From contig JALWPV010000066.1 of the NCBI GenBank assembly GCA_027080775.1, forward strand, positions 1 to 48,135: a stretch of 48,135 nt of DNA. Direction: 5' to 3'. The number at the start of each line of letters is the position of its first letter. Position 1 is the stretch's first letter. Shown one piece after another: positions 32,491 to 40,799 of this stretch. The position numbers were made by a program, and so were the translations under genes. Origin of the DNA: Acidilobaceae archaeon. Its GTDB lineage: Archaea > Thermoproteota > Thermoprotei_A > Sulfolobales > Acidilobaceae. Below the pieces are notes generated by a model. It worked only from the letters and a program-made list of their open reading frames with translations, did not search any database and was not told the origin of the DNA.

Positions 32491-33774
32491 GTGGGGATCC
32501 TGCCTGCCTGGGTGTGCGGGCACCTGGCCGACTATCGGGGCCTGCTGGGCGAGGGGTGCGTGGGGGTTGACGAGGAGTCGGGCCTGATAGTGAGTGTCTC
32601 GAGGGACCACCCGGGGAGCGGGGCTGGCAGGGTCTGGGACTATAGGGGTAGGGGGGTCATAGTGGCCCCCGGCTTCATAGACCTGCACGTCCACTTGAGG
32701 GGCCTCCAGCTATCCTATAAGGAGGACGAGGCCAGCGGGTGCAAGGCGGCCGCGGCCGCTGGCATAACCCTTGTAGTGGACATGCCCAACACCAGGCCCC
32801 AGCTGAGGGATCCAGAGGCCCTCAGGGCCAAGCTCGAGGCACTCGACTCCAAGTGCATCGTGGACCACGGAGCCTACGCGGGGATACCCCGGGACCCCTC
32901 CCTTGCCTCTAGGCTGGCCTCGGAGCCGATAGCGGGCTTCAAGGTCTACCCCGAGGATCTCGCGAGCCCCGGCCTCGCGGGGGCCCTGGCTACTAGGAGG
33001 CTCGTGGTGCTCCACCCAGAGCTGCCCGAGGCCTCCAAGGCTGACCTCGCCTCGGCGACGCTCGAGGGCAGGCTCGCCCATAGGGGGTGCTGGTGGGAGG
33101 GGGCCGCCGTCCTAGAGCTAGGCGCCCACAGGCCCCGGGGGAGGGTGCACGTGACCCACGCATCCTGCGCCTCCACGGTTGCGATGGCCAGGTCGTGGGG
33201 CTACACGGTTGACGTCACGCCGCACCACCTATTCCTAGACACCACGGCCCCCCTGGACCCATGCCTCGGCAGGGTCAACCCCCCACTGAGGAGCCCCGGG
33301 GAGCGCCTGGGGCTTGTGAAGATGCTCCTCGAGGGCCGGGTCGACGCGCTGGCGAGTGACCACGCGCCCCACGAGGAGAGGGAGAAGAGCCTTCCACCCA
33401 CGTGCCCCCCGGGCTTCCCGTGGCTGGAGGCCTGGCCCTGGCTGGCATACAGGCTGGTAGCCTCGGGCGCCCTGGGCCTCGGGGAGTTCCACTGGCTCAC
33501 CAGCAGGGGCCCAGCCCTCGTGCTGGGCCTCAAGCGCTACGGGGCGCTGCAGGAGGGTTTTAGGGCCAACCTAGTAGCGTACGACCCCAACGCCTCCTGG
33601 CGCTTCCCCGGGCCCCGGTACTCGAAAGCCAAGCTACACCCGGCCACCATGATGGAGCTGCGGGGGCGACCCCTCGGAGTCTGGGTCGGCGGGGCCCCAG
33701 TCTACCTCGACGGAGAGATCGTGGAGGGCCGGAGGCCCGGGGTCAATCCTTTCCGGGCCCCAGGTGCTCGATAA
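32491..33774 (+). CDS. pyrC: dihydroorotase
   Basis: Zinc amidohydrolase closing carbamoyl-aspartate to dihydroorotate. The 427 residues contain the metal motif HVHLR (His66, His68), the bridging lysine in GFKVYP (Lys151), His175 in HPELPE, His223 in THAS and Asp290 in SDHAPH. The class I dihydroorotase form is indicated by VVDMPNTRP. The start is GTG 32491. The 3' end overlaps the converging epimerase gene by 32 nt. With the neighbours it completes the pathway from carbamoyl phosphate to UMP. Confidence 0.95.
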   Translation: MGILPAWVCGHLADYRGLLGEGCVGVDEESGLIVSVSRDHPGSGAGRVWDYRGRGVIVAPGFIDLHVHLRGLQLSYKEDEASGCKAAAAAGITLVVDMPNTRPQLRDPEALRAKLEALDSKCIVDHGAYAGIPRDPSLASRLASEPIAGFKVYPEDLASPGLAGALATRRLVVLHPELPEASKADLASATLEGRLAHRGCWWEGAAVLELGAHRPRGRVHVTHASCASTVAMARSWGYTVDVTPHHLFLDTTAPLDPCLGRVNPPLRSPGERLGLVKMLLEGRVDALASDHAPHEEREKSLPPTCPPGFPWLEAWPWLAYRLVASGALGLGEFHWLTSRGPALVLGLKRYGALQEGFRANLVAYDPNASWRFPGPRYSKAKLHPATMMELRGRPLGVWVGGAPVYLDGEIVEGRRPGVNPFRAPGAR

Positions 33775-34186
33775 GCTCAACCAGGACCCCGTGGGCGCTC
33801 TTGGGGTGGATGAATATGTAGCGTATCCTCTCGCCCGTATAGGGGTGGATGATCTCAACGGGCTCATCTGGAACAAGGCGGGCCCCGAGGCTCCTGAGGT
33901 GCTCTATAAGCGAGTCAAGGCCCTCGACCCTGAACGCTATGTGGTTGAGGCCCTCACCCCTCTTCTCCAGGAAGCCCTCCACAACGCTATCAGGGCTAGT
34001 GGGCTCCATGAGGTGGAGCTGGGTCTCGCCGAGGGGCTCCATCCTGATCCTTATCTTCTCGTTGTCAAGCCTCCATCCGCCCCTGAACTCGAAGCCGAAC
34101 ATCCTCCCGAAGTCCTCGGCCGCCTTGTCCGCGTCCCTAACGGCTATGACGACCTCCTCAAGCCCCAGGATCCTGAAGCCCCCCAC
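33743..34186 (-). CDS. mce: methylmalonyl-CoA epimerase (VOC family)
   Basis: Metal enzyme that interconverts the R and S forms of methylmalonyl-CoA, used in propionate and succinyl-CoA metabolism. The 147 residues have the two-repeat VOC fold: EVVIAVRDADKAAEDFGRMFGF at the start, TQLHLMEPTSPDSVV, GLNHIAFRVEGLDSLIEHL, and GERIRYIFIHPKSAHGVLVELIEH. His and Glu in these segments are the metal ligands. The start is GTG 34186. Its presence fits a carbon cycle through succinyl-CoA; direct links with neighbours are not evident. Confidence 0.9.
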   Translation of the reverse strand: MGGFRILGLEEVVIAVRDADKAAEDFGRMFGFEFRGGWRLDNEKIRIRMEPLGETQLHLMEPTSPDSVVEGFLEKRGEGLNHIAFRVEGLDSLIEHLRSLGARLVPDEPVEIIHPYTGERIRYIFIHPKSAHGVLVELIEHLGPGKD

Positions 34187-34378
34187 TACCCGACCCCCAC
34201 CCGAGGGGTGGAGCTATCGCTATTCATCTCTTCAATACACGCGTGTTAGTAGTGTGGAGGCGGTCCGCGGAGTAACCTGGCCTCATGCACGCTCGGTTGA
34301 AACCGGGTTCCAGTCATCCCGCCTAGAAAAGCGTGGGGCTAGGGAGTGGCTTAATTAAGAGAGGGTTCTAGGGGGCTG
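34187..34378. other. intergenic region between mce and the FAD-dehydrogenase operon
   Basis: The 192-nt space holds the promoter side of mce and the downstream side of the flavoenzyme operon. It includes the palindromes ACACGCGTGT (34237-34246) and CTTAATTAAG (34351-34360), and no recognisable gene or RNA. Confidence 0.4.
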
Positions 34379-35503
34379 CTAGGCCCTGCGGGGCCTGAAG
34401 GCCTCGAGGTCCGGGTCCTTGGTGCCGCTCGCTATCTCCTTGGCGGCCTTGGCTGCGGCTACGGGGCCCACGGAGAGGCCGTAGTCGTTGAAGCCGTAGA
34501 TGTGGTACACCTTGCCGGGGTACTTGGTGCTCCACCCGACCACTGGTAGGTCGTCGGCCGTGAAGTCGACGAAGGCGCCCCAGGACCTTAGTATGTTAAC
34601 GTAGGCGAACGCTGGCAGTAGCTTAACTACGAGCGTGCTGGCCCTCTCGAGGAACTCCAGGCTGTCCTCGGTGCTCAGCTCGGGGTTCTCGAAGCCCATG
34701 TTGTCTATTGTTGCCACGAACTCCTTCCTGACGGTCTGGAGGAACCTGAAGGACTGGCTGTGGACCCTGATCGTCGGCTTTATAGTGTACTTGAAGGGCT
34801 CCGTGACTAGTCCGGCGGCGTACATAGGCTTGACCTCGACGCCGGGCTCGTCGCCCAGGAGTGCTAGCACCTTGGGCGAGGCTGCGCCCGCCGCTACAAC
34901 GATGGCGTCGCCGGTGAACTCCTTGCCGGTGTTGGTGACTACCCTGACGCCTTCCTCCTTGACCTCGGCCTTTACCACCTCCTCGAACGTGTACGTCTCG
35001 GCTCCCTGGATCCTGGCGGCCGCTATGAATGCCCAAGTCACCGGGTGGGGCATCACCTTGTAGTCATTAGGCGTGATGAACGCCTTGTAGAACGCGTTAG
35101 GATCCAACTGGGGGAAGTACTCCTTAGCCTTCTCAGGGTCCGCCTCTATGACCTCGGCCCCGGCCTCCCTCCAGATGGCCGCAAGCTTCTTGAGGTCCTC
35201 GTACTCCTCCTCGTTGAAGGCCACGGCTATGTGAGGGCTATCGTCATTCATGAACCTCTGGGCGAAGGGCACGCCAAGCTCGGCCGCCTTCTTCTGGAAC
35301 GCCAGTATGTGATCCTTCGTCTGGAGGGCCAGCTTCACTAGCTCGGGCTTCCTCTGCTGAACCGTTATGCTCCCCGTCGACCTACCGGTAGCGCCGTAGG
35401 TGAAGTAGCGGGCCTCGAGTAGTGTGACCTTGACGCCCTCCGAGGCGAGCGCCTCAGAGAGGCGGGCGCCTACTATTCCTCCGCCAACCACTATGACCTT
35501 CAC
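34379..35503 (-). CDS. FAD-dependent amine/amino-acid dehydrogenase, beta subunit
   Basis: DAO-family flavoprotein of 374 residues, the likely catalytic subunit. VIVVGGGIVGARLSEALASEGVKVTLLEA is the FAD site, followed by GATGRSTGSIT; near the end are SWGAFVDFTADDLPVVGW and YGFNDYGLSVGPVAAAKAAKEI. Similar proteins are the beta subunits of archaeal dye-linked L-proline dehydrogenase, sarcosine oxidase and HcnC. The start GTG 35503 overlaps the BFD gene stop (GTGA). It forms a four-gene unit with the alpha, ferredoxin and [2Fe-2S] genes. The true substrate is not clear from sequence. Confidence 0.85.
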   Translation of the reverse strand: MKVIVVGGGIVGARLSEALASEGVKVTLLEARYFTYGATGRSTGSITVQQRKPELVKLALQTKDHILAFQKKAAELGVPFAQRFMNDDSPHIAVAFNEEEYEDLKKLAAIWREAGAEVIEADPEKAKEYFPQLDPNAFYKAFITPNDYKVMPHPVTWAFIAAARIQGAETYTFEEVVKAEVKEEGVRVVTNTGKEFTGDAIVVAAGAASPKVLALLGDEPGVEVKPMYAAGLVTEPFKYTIKPTIRVHSQSFRFLQTVRKEFVATIDNMGFENPELSTEDSLEFLERASTLVVKLLPAFAYVNILRSWGAFVDFTADDLPVVGWSTKYPGKVYHIYGFNDYGLSVGPVAAAKAAKEIASGTKDPDLEAFRPRRA

Positions 35504-35832
35504 TGCTTCTCACCCTCCTCCAGCCTAGCGAACACCGCGAAGGGTACGGGCTGCAGGGGTGGCCTCCTCTTGGGCACTAGCTTTTCTGGGTCGAGCTGGA
35601 CACCGATCTTCCGTAGCTCCCCCGAGAGTATCCTCTGAAGGTGCTGCAGGCACCCCCTGCCCTGGCAGAAGCCCGTGACGGCGCCGCTCATCCTCCTGTA
35701 GGTGTCGGCGTCGAAGGAGCCGAGGAACTTCACCATGGCGTTGAACGTCTGTATCATCTCCTCGAGCGTTACGTCCATGCACCTACAGACGATCGCGGGG
35801 TGCTCGAACCTGTGGGTCTCACTGCTCATCAC
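35500..35832 (-). CDS. BFD-like [2Fe-2S]-binding subunit
   Basis: Small iron-sulfur protein of 110 residues. The cluster ligands have the BFD arrangement: C-x-C at Cys16/Cys18 (VCRCMD) and C-x4-C at Cys56/Cys61 (GFCQGRGC). In related complexes this domain is fused to the alpha subunit; here it is a separate gene. The start is GTG 35832 or ATG 35829, overlapping the end of the ferredoxin gene. It probably passes electrons between flavins within the complex. Confidence 0.88.
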   Translation of the reverse strand: MMSSETHRFEHPAIVCRCMDVTLEEMIQTFNAMVKFLGSFDADTYRRMSGAVTGFCQGRGCLQHLQRILSGELRKIGVQLDPEKLVPKRRPPLQPVPFAVFARLEEGEKQ

Positions 35833-36430
35833 GCATCACCTCCACATACTTAGCCTCAAAAGCGCACTCGCCCGGGACGAGTACGTTAACCAGTACGGTG
35901 CCGAAGCGCGGGCTCTTTATAACGGTGTACACCTCGCCGTCGCAGAGGTAGCGGTGGCCCCTATCGTAGACCTTAACCTTCTCGCCCTTCTTGGGTATGG
36001 GGAGCATCTCGTAGGGTATGGAGACGAGCCAGAGCTTCTCGGCGTCGGGCCTCTTGCCCTTGAGCCTCTTCTCGCCGAACTTGGGGTAGACTATGGTTAT
36101 CGCCAGGCCTGGGCATGCCTGGGCACAGAGGGTGCAGCCGGTGCACTTCTCCCATATCACCTTGGGCTTATCGTTCATCGTCTCCATGACGACGGCACCC
36201 GTGGGACAGACGTCGTGGCAGGGCGTGCAGGGTATGTTCTCGAGGCAATCGAACACCGGTACGGGTATACCCTTCTCGACGATCTCGTCTGGCGGTAGGT
36301 TGCCAGCCCTCCTCAGGTCCTCCAGGGAGATGTAGCCAGCGTTGAGTTCCTTCTGCATCTCAAGGAGATCCTCGGGCTCAACCTTCTTGGGCTTACCCTC
36401 CTTACCCTCGCCGCTGCTCACCCTCCTCAC
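35819..36430 (-). CDS. two-[4Fe-4S] ferredoxin-like subunit
   Basis: Electron-transfer protein of 203 residues. The first cluster site is unusual, C-x5-C-x2-C-x3-C-P (Cys62, 68, 71, 75); the second is a standard C-x2-C-x2-C-x3-C-P (Cys96, 99, 102, 106). About 50 residues of charged N-terminus precede, and a beta-rich C-terminal domain follows, ending VLVPGECAFEAKYVEVM. It lies between the alpha and BFD genes and likely links the complex to the respiratory chain. The start is GTG 36430, or GTG 36421. Confidence 0.85.
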   Translation of the reverse strand: MRRVSSGEGKEGKPKKVEPEDLLEMQKELNAGYISLEDLRRAGNLPPDEIVEKGIPVPVFDCLENIPCTPCHDVCPTGAVVMETMNDKPKVIWEKCTGCTLCAQACPGLAITIVYPKFGEKRLKGKRPDAEKLWLVSIPYEMLPIPKKGEKVKVYDRGHRYLCDGEVYTVIKSPRFGTVLVNVLVPGECAFEAKYVEVMRDEQ

Positions 36431-36434
36431 CCCC

Positions 36435-37925
36435 TCACTTCTGGATGAGGACCTTCTGGACCCCCTCCTTGATCCTGGCGTAGTGGGGGCTCGAGCGGAA
36501 CTCGTCCAGCCACTTCATGGCGTGAGCCCTCTCCTTCTCGGCCCAGTCCGCCTTGTAGCCTAGGCTGAAGGCGGCGCTTATACCCGCGATCTTACCCTCC
36601 ATCATAGCCGTTGAGGCCTCCTCTATGCCAGTAGCGTCGCCGGCCACGTAGACGCCGTCCAGGGTGGTCTCGAGGTACTGGGTCCTGAGGGGCACGTAGC
36701 CTCCAAGCTCCCTAACGAACTTGATCTTGGCCCCCATTAGCTCTAGCAGCTCGACGCTCGGCGTGAGGCCGACGGCCATCCAGACGCCGTCTACTGCTAG
36801 GTCCTTCTCGCTACCTGGAACGGGGCGGAACTTCTCGTCGACCTCGTATATCACGGCTCCCTCCACCTTGCCCTTACCGTAGGCCTCCCTGATCGTATGC
36901 CTCATTAGGACGGGTATGCCCATCCTCCTGATCTTAGAGGCGTGTACTAGGTATGCGGCGGTCTTGGGGAGTATGTCTATCACGGCCTTCACCTTTATCC
37001 CCGCCTGAGCGGCCTGGTAGGCTATGATGACGCCCACGTTGCCAGCCCCTATGATGAGGACCTCATCCGCTGGCCTTATGCCGAAGACATTCATGAGGGT
37101 CTGGGCTGCGCCGGCTCCCATGACGCCTGGCAGGTCGTTGCCGGGGAAGACGAGGCTCCTCTCCATGGCGCCCGTTGCTACTACGTACCTCTTGCCGCGG
37201 AGCTTGAGCACCCTGTACTCGGCGAGCCTCCTGGACTGGAACGCCACTAGGACGCCCTCGCGCCTGTAGTAGCCTATGGCCTGCGCTGAGGGGTAGATGT
37301 CGACGTTCTCATAATCCTTTATCTCGTCCACAAGCATCTTGGCTATCTCGACTCCCCGGGTCCCGGCATAGCTGTCCTTGGTCCCGAAGAACTTGTGCGT
37401 CTGCTTTATGAGCTGGCCTCCTAGGAAGGGGTTCTGGTCGAGTAGTGCAACTTTAGCTCCTAGCTTAGCTGCCTGCATCGCCGCGCTAAGGCCAGCGGGG
37501 CCAGCCCCTACCACCACTATATCGTAGTCCTTGGTAACGTACTCGACCTTCATCTTCTTCGTGGGCGTCGGCAGCTCGGCGTCATGCACGTCCTCCCTCT
37601 CAACTACCATGCCGTCCTCGACAAGCGTTATACACGTCCTAACGTGGGGTATCCCGTTGACCCTCATCATACACTGGCTGCACTTTCCTATCATACAGAA
37701 GGGACCCCTAGGCCTCTTCAGGCGCCCACTGTAGTTGAAGTGTACTATACCCGCGGCGTAGAGCGCGGCCGCTATCGTCTCGTTCTCATAAGCCGGTATC
37801 TCACGGCCCTCGAAGATTATCCTGACGCGCCTGCCTCGATCGAACTTTAGTACCGGGTGCTCGTATATCCTCCTATCCACCAGCCCGCTGAGGGGGCTTG
37901 AGGCCGCTATCCCTGATCCCCCCAC
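36435..37925 (-). CDS. FAD/NAD-binding dehydrogenase, alpha subunit with N-terminal [2Fe-2S] domain
   Basis: Protein of 496 residues with the alpha-subunit layout of sarcosine oxidase/HcnAB/proline dehydrogenase complexes. The N-terminal [2Fe-2S] domain has C-x4-C-x2-C-x12-C (Cys77, 82, 85, 98). The first dinucleotide site is IVVVGAGPAGLSAAMQA (about 136-152), the second VLIIGAGNVGVIIAYQAA, and the end carries VYVAGDATGIEEASTAM, the FAD-contact motif. It starts the operon alpha-ferredoxin-BFD-beta. A TATATTT box lies about 37 nt upstream of GTG 37925. Confidence 0.88.
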   Translation of the reverse strand: MGGSGIAASSPLSGLVDRRIYEHPVLKFDRGRRVRIIFEGREIPAYENETIAAALYAAGIVHFNYSGRLKRPRGPFCMIGKCSQCMMRVNGIPHVRTCITLVEDGMVVEREDVHDAELPTPTKKMKVEYVTKDYDIVVVGAGPAGLSAAMQAAKLGAKVALLDQNPFLGGQLIKQTHKFFGTKDSYAGTRGVEIAKMLVDEIKDYENVDIYPSAQAIGYYRREGVLVAFQSRRLAEYRVLKLRGKRYVVATGAMERSLVFPGNDLPGVMGAGAAQTLMNVFGIRPADEVLIIGAGNVGVIIAYQAAQAGIKVKAVIDILPKTAAYLVHASKIRRMGIPVLMRHTIREAYGKGKVEGAVIYEVDEKFRPVPGSEKDLAVDGVWMAVGLTPSVELLELMGAKIKFVRELGGYVPLRTQYLETTLDGVYVAGDATGIEEASTAMMEGKIAGISAAFSLGYKADWAEKERAHAMKWLDEFRSSPHYARIKEGVQKVLIQK

Positions 37926-38106
37926 AATCCACGCTCTTTACGGGGGGAGAACCGGAAATATAGCGTCCACAGGGAATCATAGCACCTAGAACCCTTTAGA
38001 CACTATAAAAAACCCTCCCGTAGAGGCCCCCACACCTATGCTGGCGTATCGGCAGAGAATAGTACTCATAGTACTCCAAGGCCACTAACTCTGGGGGTGC
38101 CGGGGC

Positions 38107-38703
38107 GTGGGCGTCATAGGCGATCTTCGGAGGGAGCTGGAGGGTCTCAATAGAGAGATACTGGAGGCCCCCTCTGTCACGAGGCCGTCCATGGAAGTCC
38201 TCAGGGCGTTCGTGGCAAACCAGCTATACATCGTGCCCCACGACCTCAAGGCGCTATCCCACTCTATGGTGAAGGCGTCAGATGCCCTCGAGAGGAGGTT
38301 CGTGAAGGCCCTCATAGACGGCGACTACCAGGCCCTCCAGGCCCTCGAGGAGCTGGCAGCCGAGGTGGGGGTCAGGTTCAGCTACGATAGGATCTCACCT
38401 AGGGCGGTGGCTTACACGCACTTCCTCCAGTGGCTAGCCCTCCACGGCACAATGGGCGACCTGGCGGTTGCGATGACAGTTAATCTACCAGTGTGGGGGG
38501 AGAACTGCTCAAGGCTGGGCCGCTGGGCTGCCAGGGCCGGGGTTAGGGCTACGAGGTTCTTCGACCTATTCAAGGGGCCCTGGGACGAGCTGGAGGGGAC
38601 GGCCGAGGAGATAGCCTCGAGGTACCTCGACATGGAGAGGTACAGGTTCGTGGCGAGGGCAATCCAGTTTTACGAGAGGGAGTTCTGGCTCGCCATAGCT
38701 TAG
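38107..38703 (+). CDS. TenA/PqqC-like heme-oxygenase-fold protein
   Basis: All-helical protein of 198 residues. Segments FVANQLYIVPHDLKALSHSM, AYTHFLQWLALHGTMGDLAVAM and FYEREFWLAI resemble the TenA superfamily. The position of the TenA-C catalytic cysteine (usually near LLPCYW) reads NLPVWGE here, so if it acts on pyrimidines it would be of the TenA-E type, lacking that cysteine. The start is GTG 38107. TenA-E proteins salvage aminopyrimidines for thiamine, which would fit thiDN and thi4 elsewhere in the window; the assignment is moderate. Confidence 0.6.
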   Translation: MGVIGDLRRELEGLNREILEAPSVTRPSMEVLRAFVANQLYIVPHDLKALSHSMVKASDALERRFVKALIDGDYQALQALEELAAEVGVRFSYDRISPRAVAYTHFLQWLALHGTMGDLAVAMTVNLPVWGENCSRLGRWAARAGVRATRFFDLFKGPWDELEGTAEEIASRYLDMERYRFVARAIQFYEREFWLAIA

Positions 38704-38764
38704 GCATTCCACGAGCTGGTGGATAGAAAAACTCCACTCGGCACCCTTTCTTTACTGGGGAGTA

Positions 38765-39367
38765 GTGTTGAGCGTGGCGGTGCCACGCGAGAGCCCGGAG
38801 TATAGGGCCCTGAGGAGGATAGAGAGGCTGCTGGCCAGGCTAGTGGTCGACGAATACGACGCCGATCCCGGACTACTCGACTACGTGAGGAGGAGGGTCG
38901 CTGGCGCGGAGGAGATACTCAGGAGGGGCCTCGTCGTCAGCGTTAGGAGGCTCGGCGAGCAATCCTGGATAGCGTCGTTTATATCGTTAAGGGCCGGAAA
39001 AGAGCTAGGCCCTCGAAGGATCCTGCTCAGGAGCCTGGAGGGTCGTATAGTCGAGGTCGAAGAAGGCCTATCTCTCGATGACATGATACATTACGCCGAG
39101 GTCTCACCTCAAGTCATTAAGTGCACGTGCATGGACTCAATCGTTACGGCCTCCGCAGCGTCGAGGCTAGGCACCAGGACCAGGAGCACGCTATGCAAGC
39201 ACGTCATAGCACTGTTAGCAATCATAACCAGTGGTGCGGGAGAGGACATCGGGGTATATAGGAAGCCGCTGCGGGAGGCCCTTGAAGCGGCTTACGCTAG
39301 GCTCCATGGGAGGCCCCGGAGAGGATCTAATTTAAAAGTTCCTCCTAGATCGAATCCGTATCGGTGA
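38765..39367 (+). CDS. SWIM-type zinc-finger protein
   Basis: Protein of up to 200 residues with a SWIM motif, C-x-C-x21-C-x-H at Cys120, Cys122, Cys144 and His146. SWIM fingers bind DNA or protein partners; in archaea some act with RadA-related or Sws1-like recombination factors. The start is uncertain: GTG 38765, or GTG 38774, which is 23 nt from the TATA-like CTTTACTG. The stop overlaps the start of the next gene (GTGA), so the two are coupled. The C-terminal tail is basic (RPRRGS), suiting nucleic-acid binding. Confidence 0.85.
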   Translation: MLSVAVPRESPEYRALRRIERLLARLVVDEYDADPGLLDYVRRRVAGAEEILRRGLVVSVRRLGEQSWIASFISLRAGKELGPRRILLRSLEGRIVEVEEGLSLDDMIHYAEVSPQVIKCTCMDSIVTASAASRLGTRTRSTLCKHVIALLAIITSGAGEDIGVYRKPLREALEAAYARLHGRPRRGSNLKVPPRSNPYR

Positions 39368-39699
39368 AGGATGTGGGGCCCGCCCAGGCCCTCGCTGCTC
39401 TTCTGGGCCTCCTCGTGGCTGGGCATGTGGGGATACTCTTCGTAGCCGATCTCGAGCCGTTCCTGGTGGGCGAGAACATAGCGCTCGCAGCGCTCTACAG
39501 CGCCTCTGCCGTGGTGGCCCTGGAGGGCTACAGGCTAGGGGTCGCGCTGGCCGTGGGGGTCTCGCTATTCAGCGCGGGGAGGGTGTCGAGGAGCATAGTG
39601 GGGCCCCGGGGCGAGGTGGGCGAGCTGGCGGCCCGGCACGTGCCGCTCCTAATCCTTGATCTAGCAGTGGGCCTCCTCGGCCTGGCCATGCTGTACTAG
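39364..39699 (+). CDS. small membrane protein of unknown function
   Basis: Unrecognised protein of 111 residues with three or four predicted membrane helices (about 8-26, 38-56, 60-75 and 93-110). The GTG start overlaps the SWIM gene stop by four bases, suggesting co-production with a zinc-finger protein, an odd pairing. The last four bases overlap the converging permease gene. No conserved motif is seen. Confidence 0.7.
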   Translation: MKDVGPAQALAALLGLLVAGHVGILFVADLEPFLVGENIALAALYSASAVVALEGYRLGVALAVGVSLFSAGRVSRSIVGPRGEVGELAARHVPLLILDLAVGLLGLAMLY

Positions 39700-40799
39700 C
39701 CCAGCGCTAGCAGGAGCGCCGAGGCGCCTAGGAGGGCTGCGAAGTAGGGGAGGGCGTACCTGTGGTAGGACCTGGTGTCGACCCGCGTTAGCCTTAGCAG
39801 TATGAGGTTCGCCATGGATCCGGTGGCGAGCCCCGCGCCTCCCACGTTGGCCCCCACAGCTAGGGGTATCCAGAGCCTCCGGGGCACTAGGTGTGCCAGT
39901 AGAACCGTGGCGGGCACGTTGCTCACCGCCTGGCTGAGCCCGGCCGCTAGGAGCATCGCCTCCATGGGGGTCGCGGGGACGGGTATGTGGCTGGCGGCTA
40001 GCCTCGACGCCTCGCCGAACTCTATGAATAGCAGGGCGAACACTGCTAGGAGCGGGGCGTCAACGGCCCCTAGGGCCCGGGGCCTGGCGACCCCTACAAG
40101 GGCGACCGCTAGCAGGAGGGCCTCGTACTGCATGCCCAGGCTACCCAGGACGGCGACGCCTAGTATGGCTGCGAGGGAAGCCGCTGCCAGGGGCTTGTCG
40201 AGCCTCACCGGGGGAGGAGGGGGGGCCCGCGCCGGGGGTCCCCTGAGGAGGGCTGTATACACTACCAGGAGCCCGAGGCCCGCCAGGGTGTAGGGGGCCA
40301 TGCCAGCGGCGAACTCGGCGGCGCTGAGCCTGTAGTGCTGCCAGATGTAGATGTTCTGGGGGTTGCCGATGGGTGACGCCATGGATAGGGTGTTAACGCT
40401 GAGGGCTACAAGCACGTAGAGCCCGGTGAGGGGGGCGCCCAGGATCCTCTCGACGGACATCACCAGGGGGAGGTAGACGAAGAGGGCGGCATCATTAGTC
40501 ATGAAGGCGGCCGAGGCGCCTGCCGCCAGGACTATGGAGGAGTATAGCAGGCCAGGCCTGCCCCGGAGCTTGGCGAGGAGCCTCGAGGCAGCCCTAGCAG
40601 GGAGGCCGGATAGCTCGAGGCCCCTCGAAGCTACAAGGAGGGCCACGAGGGCGGCGTAGACCCGCGGCTCGAGGAGCCTCAGGCTCCTGCGGGGGAGGCT
40701 GGGATCGAGGGGTATCATTACTATGTACGCTACAAGCAGCACCGTGAGGAGCCTCTCCCTGGCGGCGTAGGTCCTGAGCCTAGCTGCGAGCCTAGCCAA
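39696..40799 (-). CDS. ArsB/CitM-type anion permease (ion transporter superfamily)
   Basis: Ten- or eleven-helix membrane transporter of 367 residues. The two re-entrant signatures of the IT superfamily are present: FMTNDAALFVYLPL (around 100) with ASPIGNPQNIYIW, and SNVPATVLLAH with GANVGGAGLATGSMANLI in the second half. Such proteins move arsenite, citrate, dicarboxylates or Na+. No arsenate genes are near. The TTG start overlaps the preceding gene by eight bases, making it the last gene of the MoaD-like/UbiA operon. Confidence 0.85.
   Translation of the reverse strand: MARLAARLRTYAARERLLTVLLVAYIVMIPLDPSLPRRSLRLLEPRVYAALVALLVASRGLELSGLPARAASRLLAKLRGRPGLLYSSIVLAAGASAAFMTNDAALFVYLPLVMSVERILGAPLTGLYVLVALSVNTLSMASPIGNPQNIYIWQHYRLSAAEFAAGMAPYTLAGLGLLVVYTALLRGPPARAPPPPPVRLDKPLAAASLAAILGVAVLGSLGMQYEALLLAVALVGVARPRALGAVDAPLLAVFALLFIEFGEASRLAASHIPVPATPMEAMLLAAGLSQAVSNVPATVLLAHLVPRRLWIPLAVGANVGGAGLATGSMANLILLRLTRVDTRSYHRYALPYFAALLGASALLLALG

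Noticed and set aside
34187-34378. Possible tRNA or small RNA near GGTTGAAACCGGGTTCC
   Set aside because: The T-arm-like sequence has no matching acceptor, D or anticodon arms on either strand.
35702-36298. Open frame of 198 codons antisense to the ferredoxin and BFD genes
   Set aside because: The opposite strand encodes clear cysteine-cluster proteins; this frame has no family signature.
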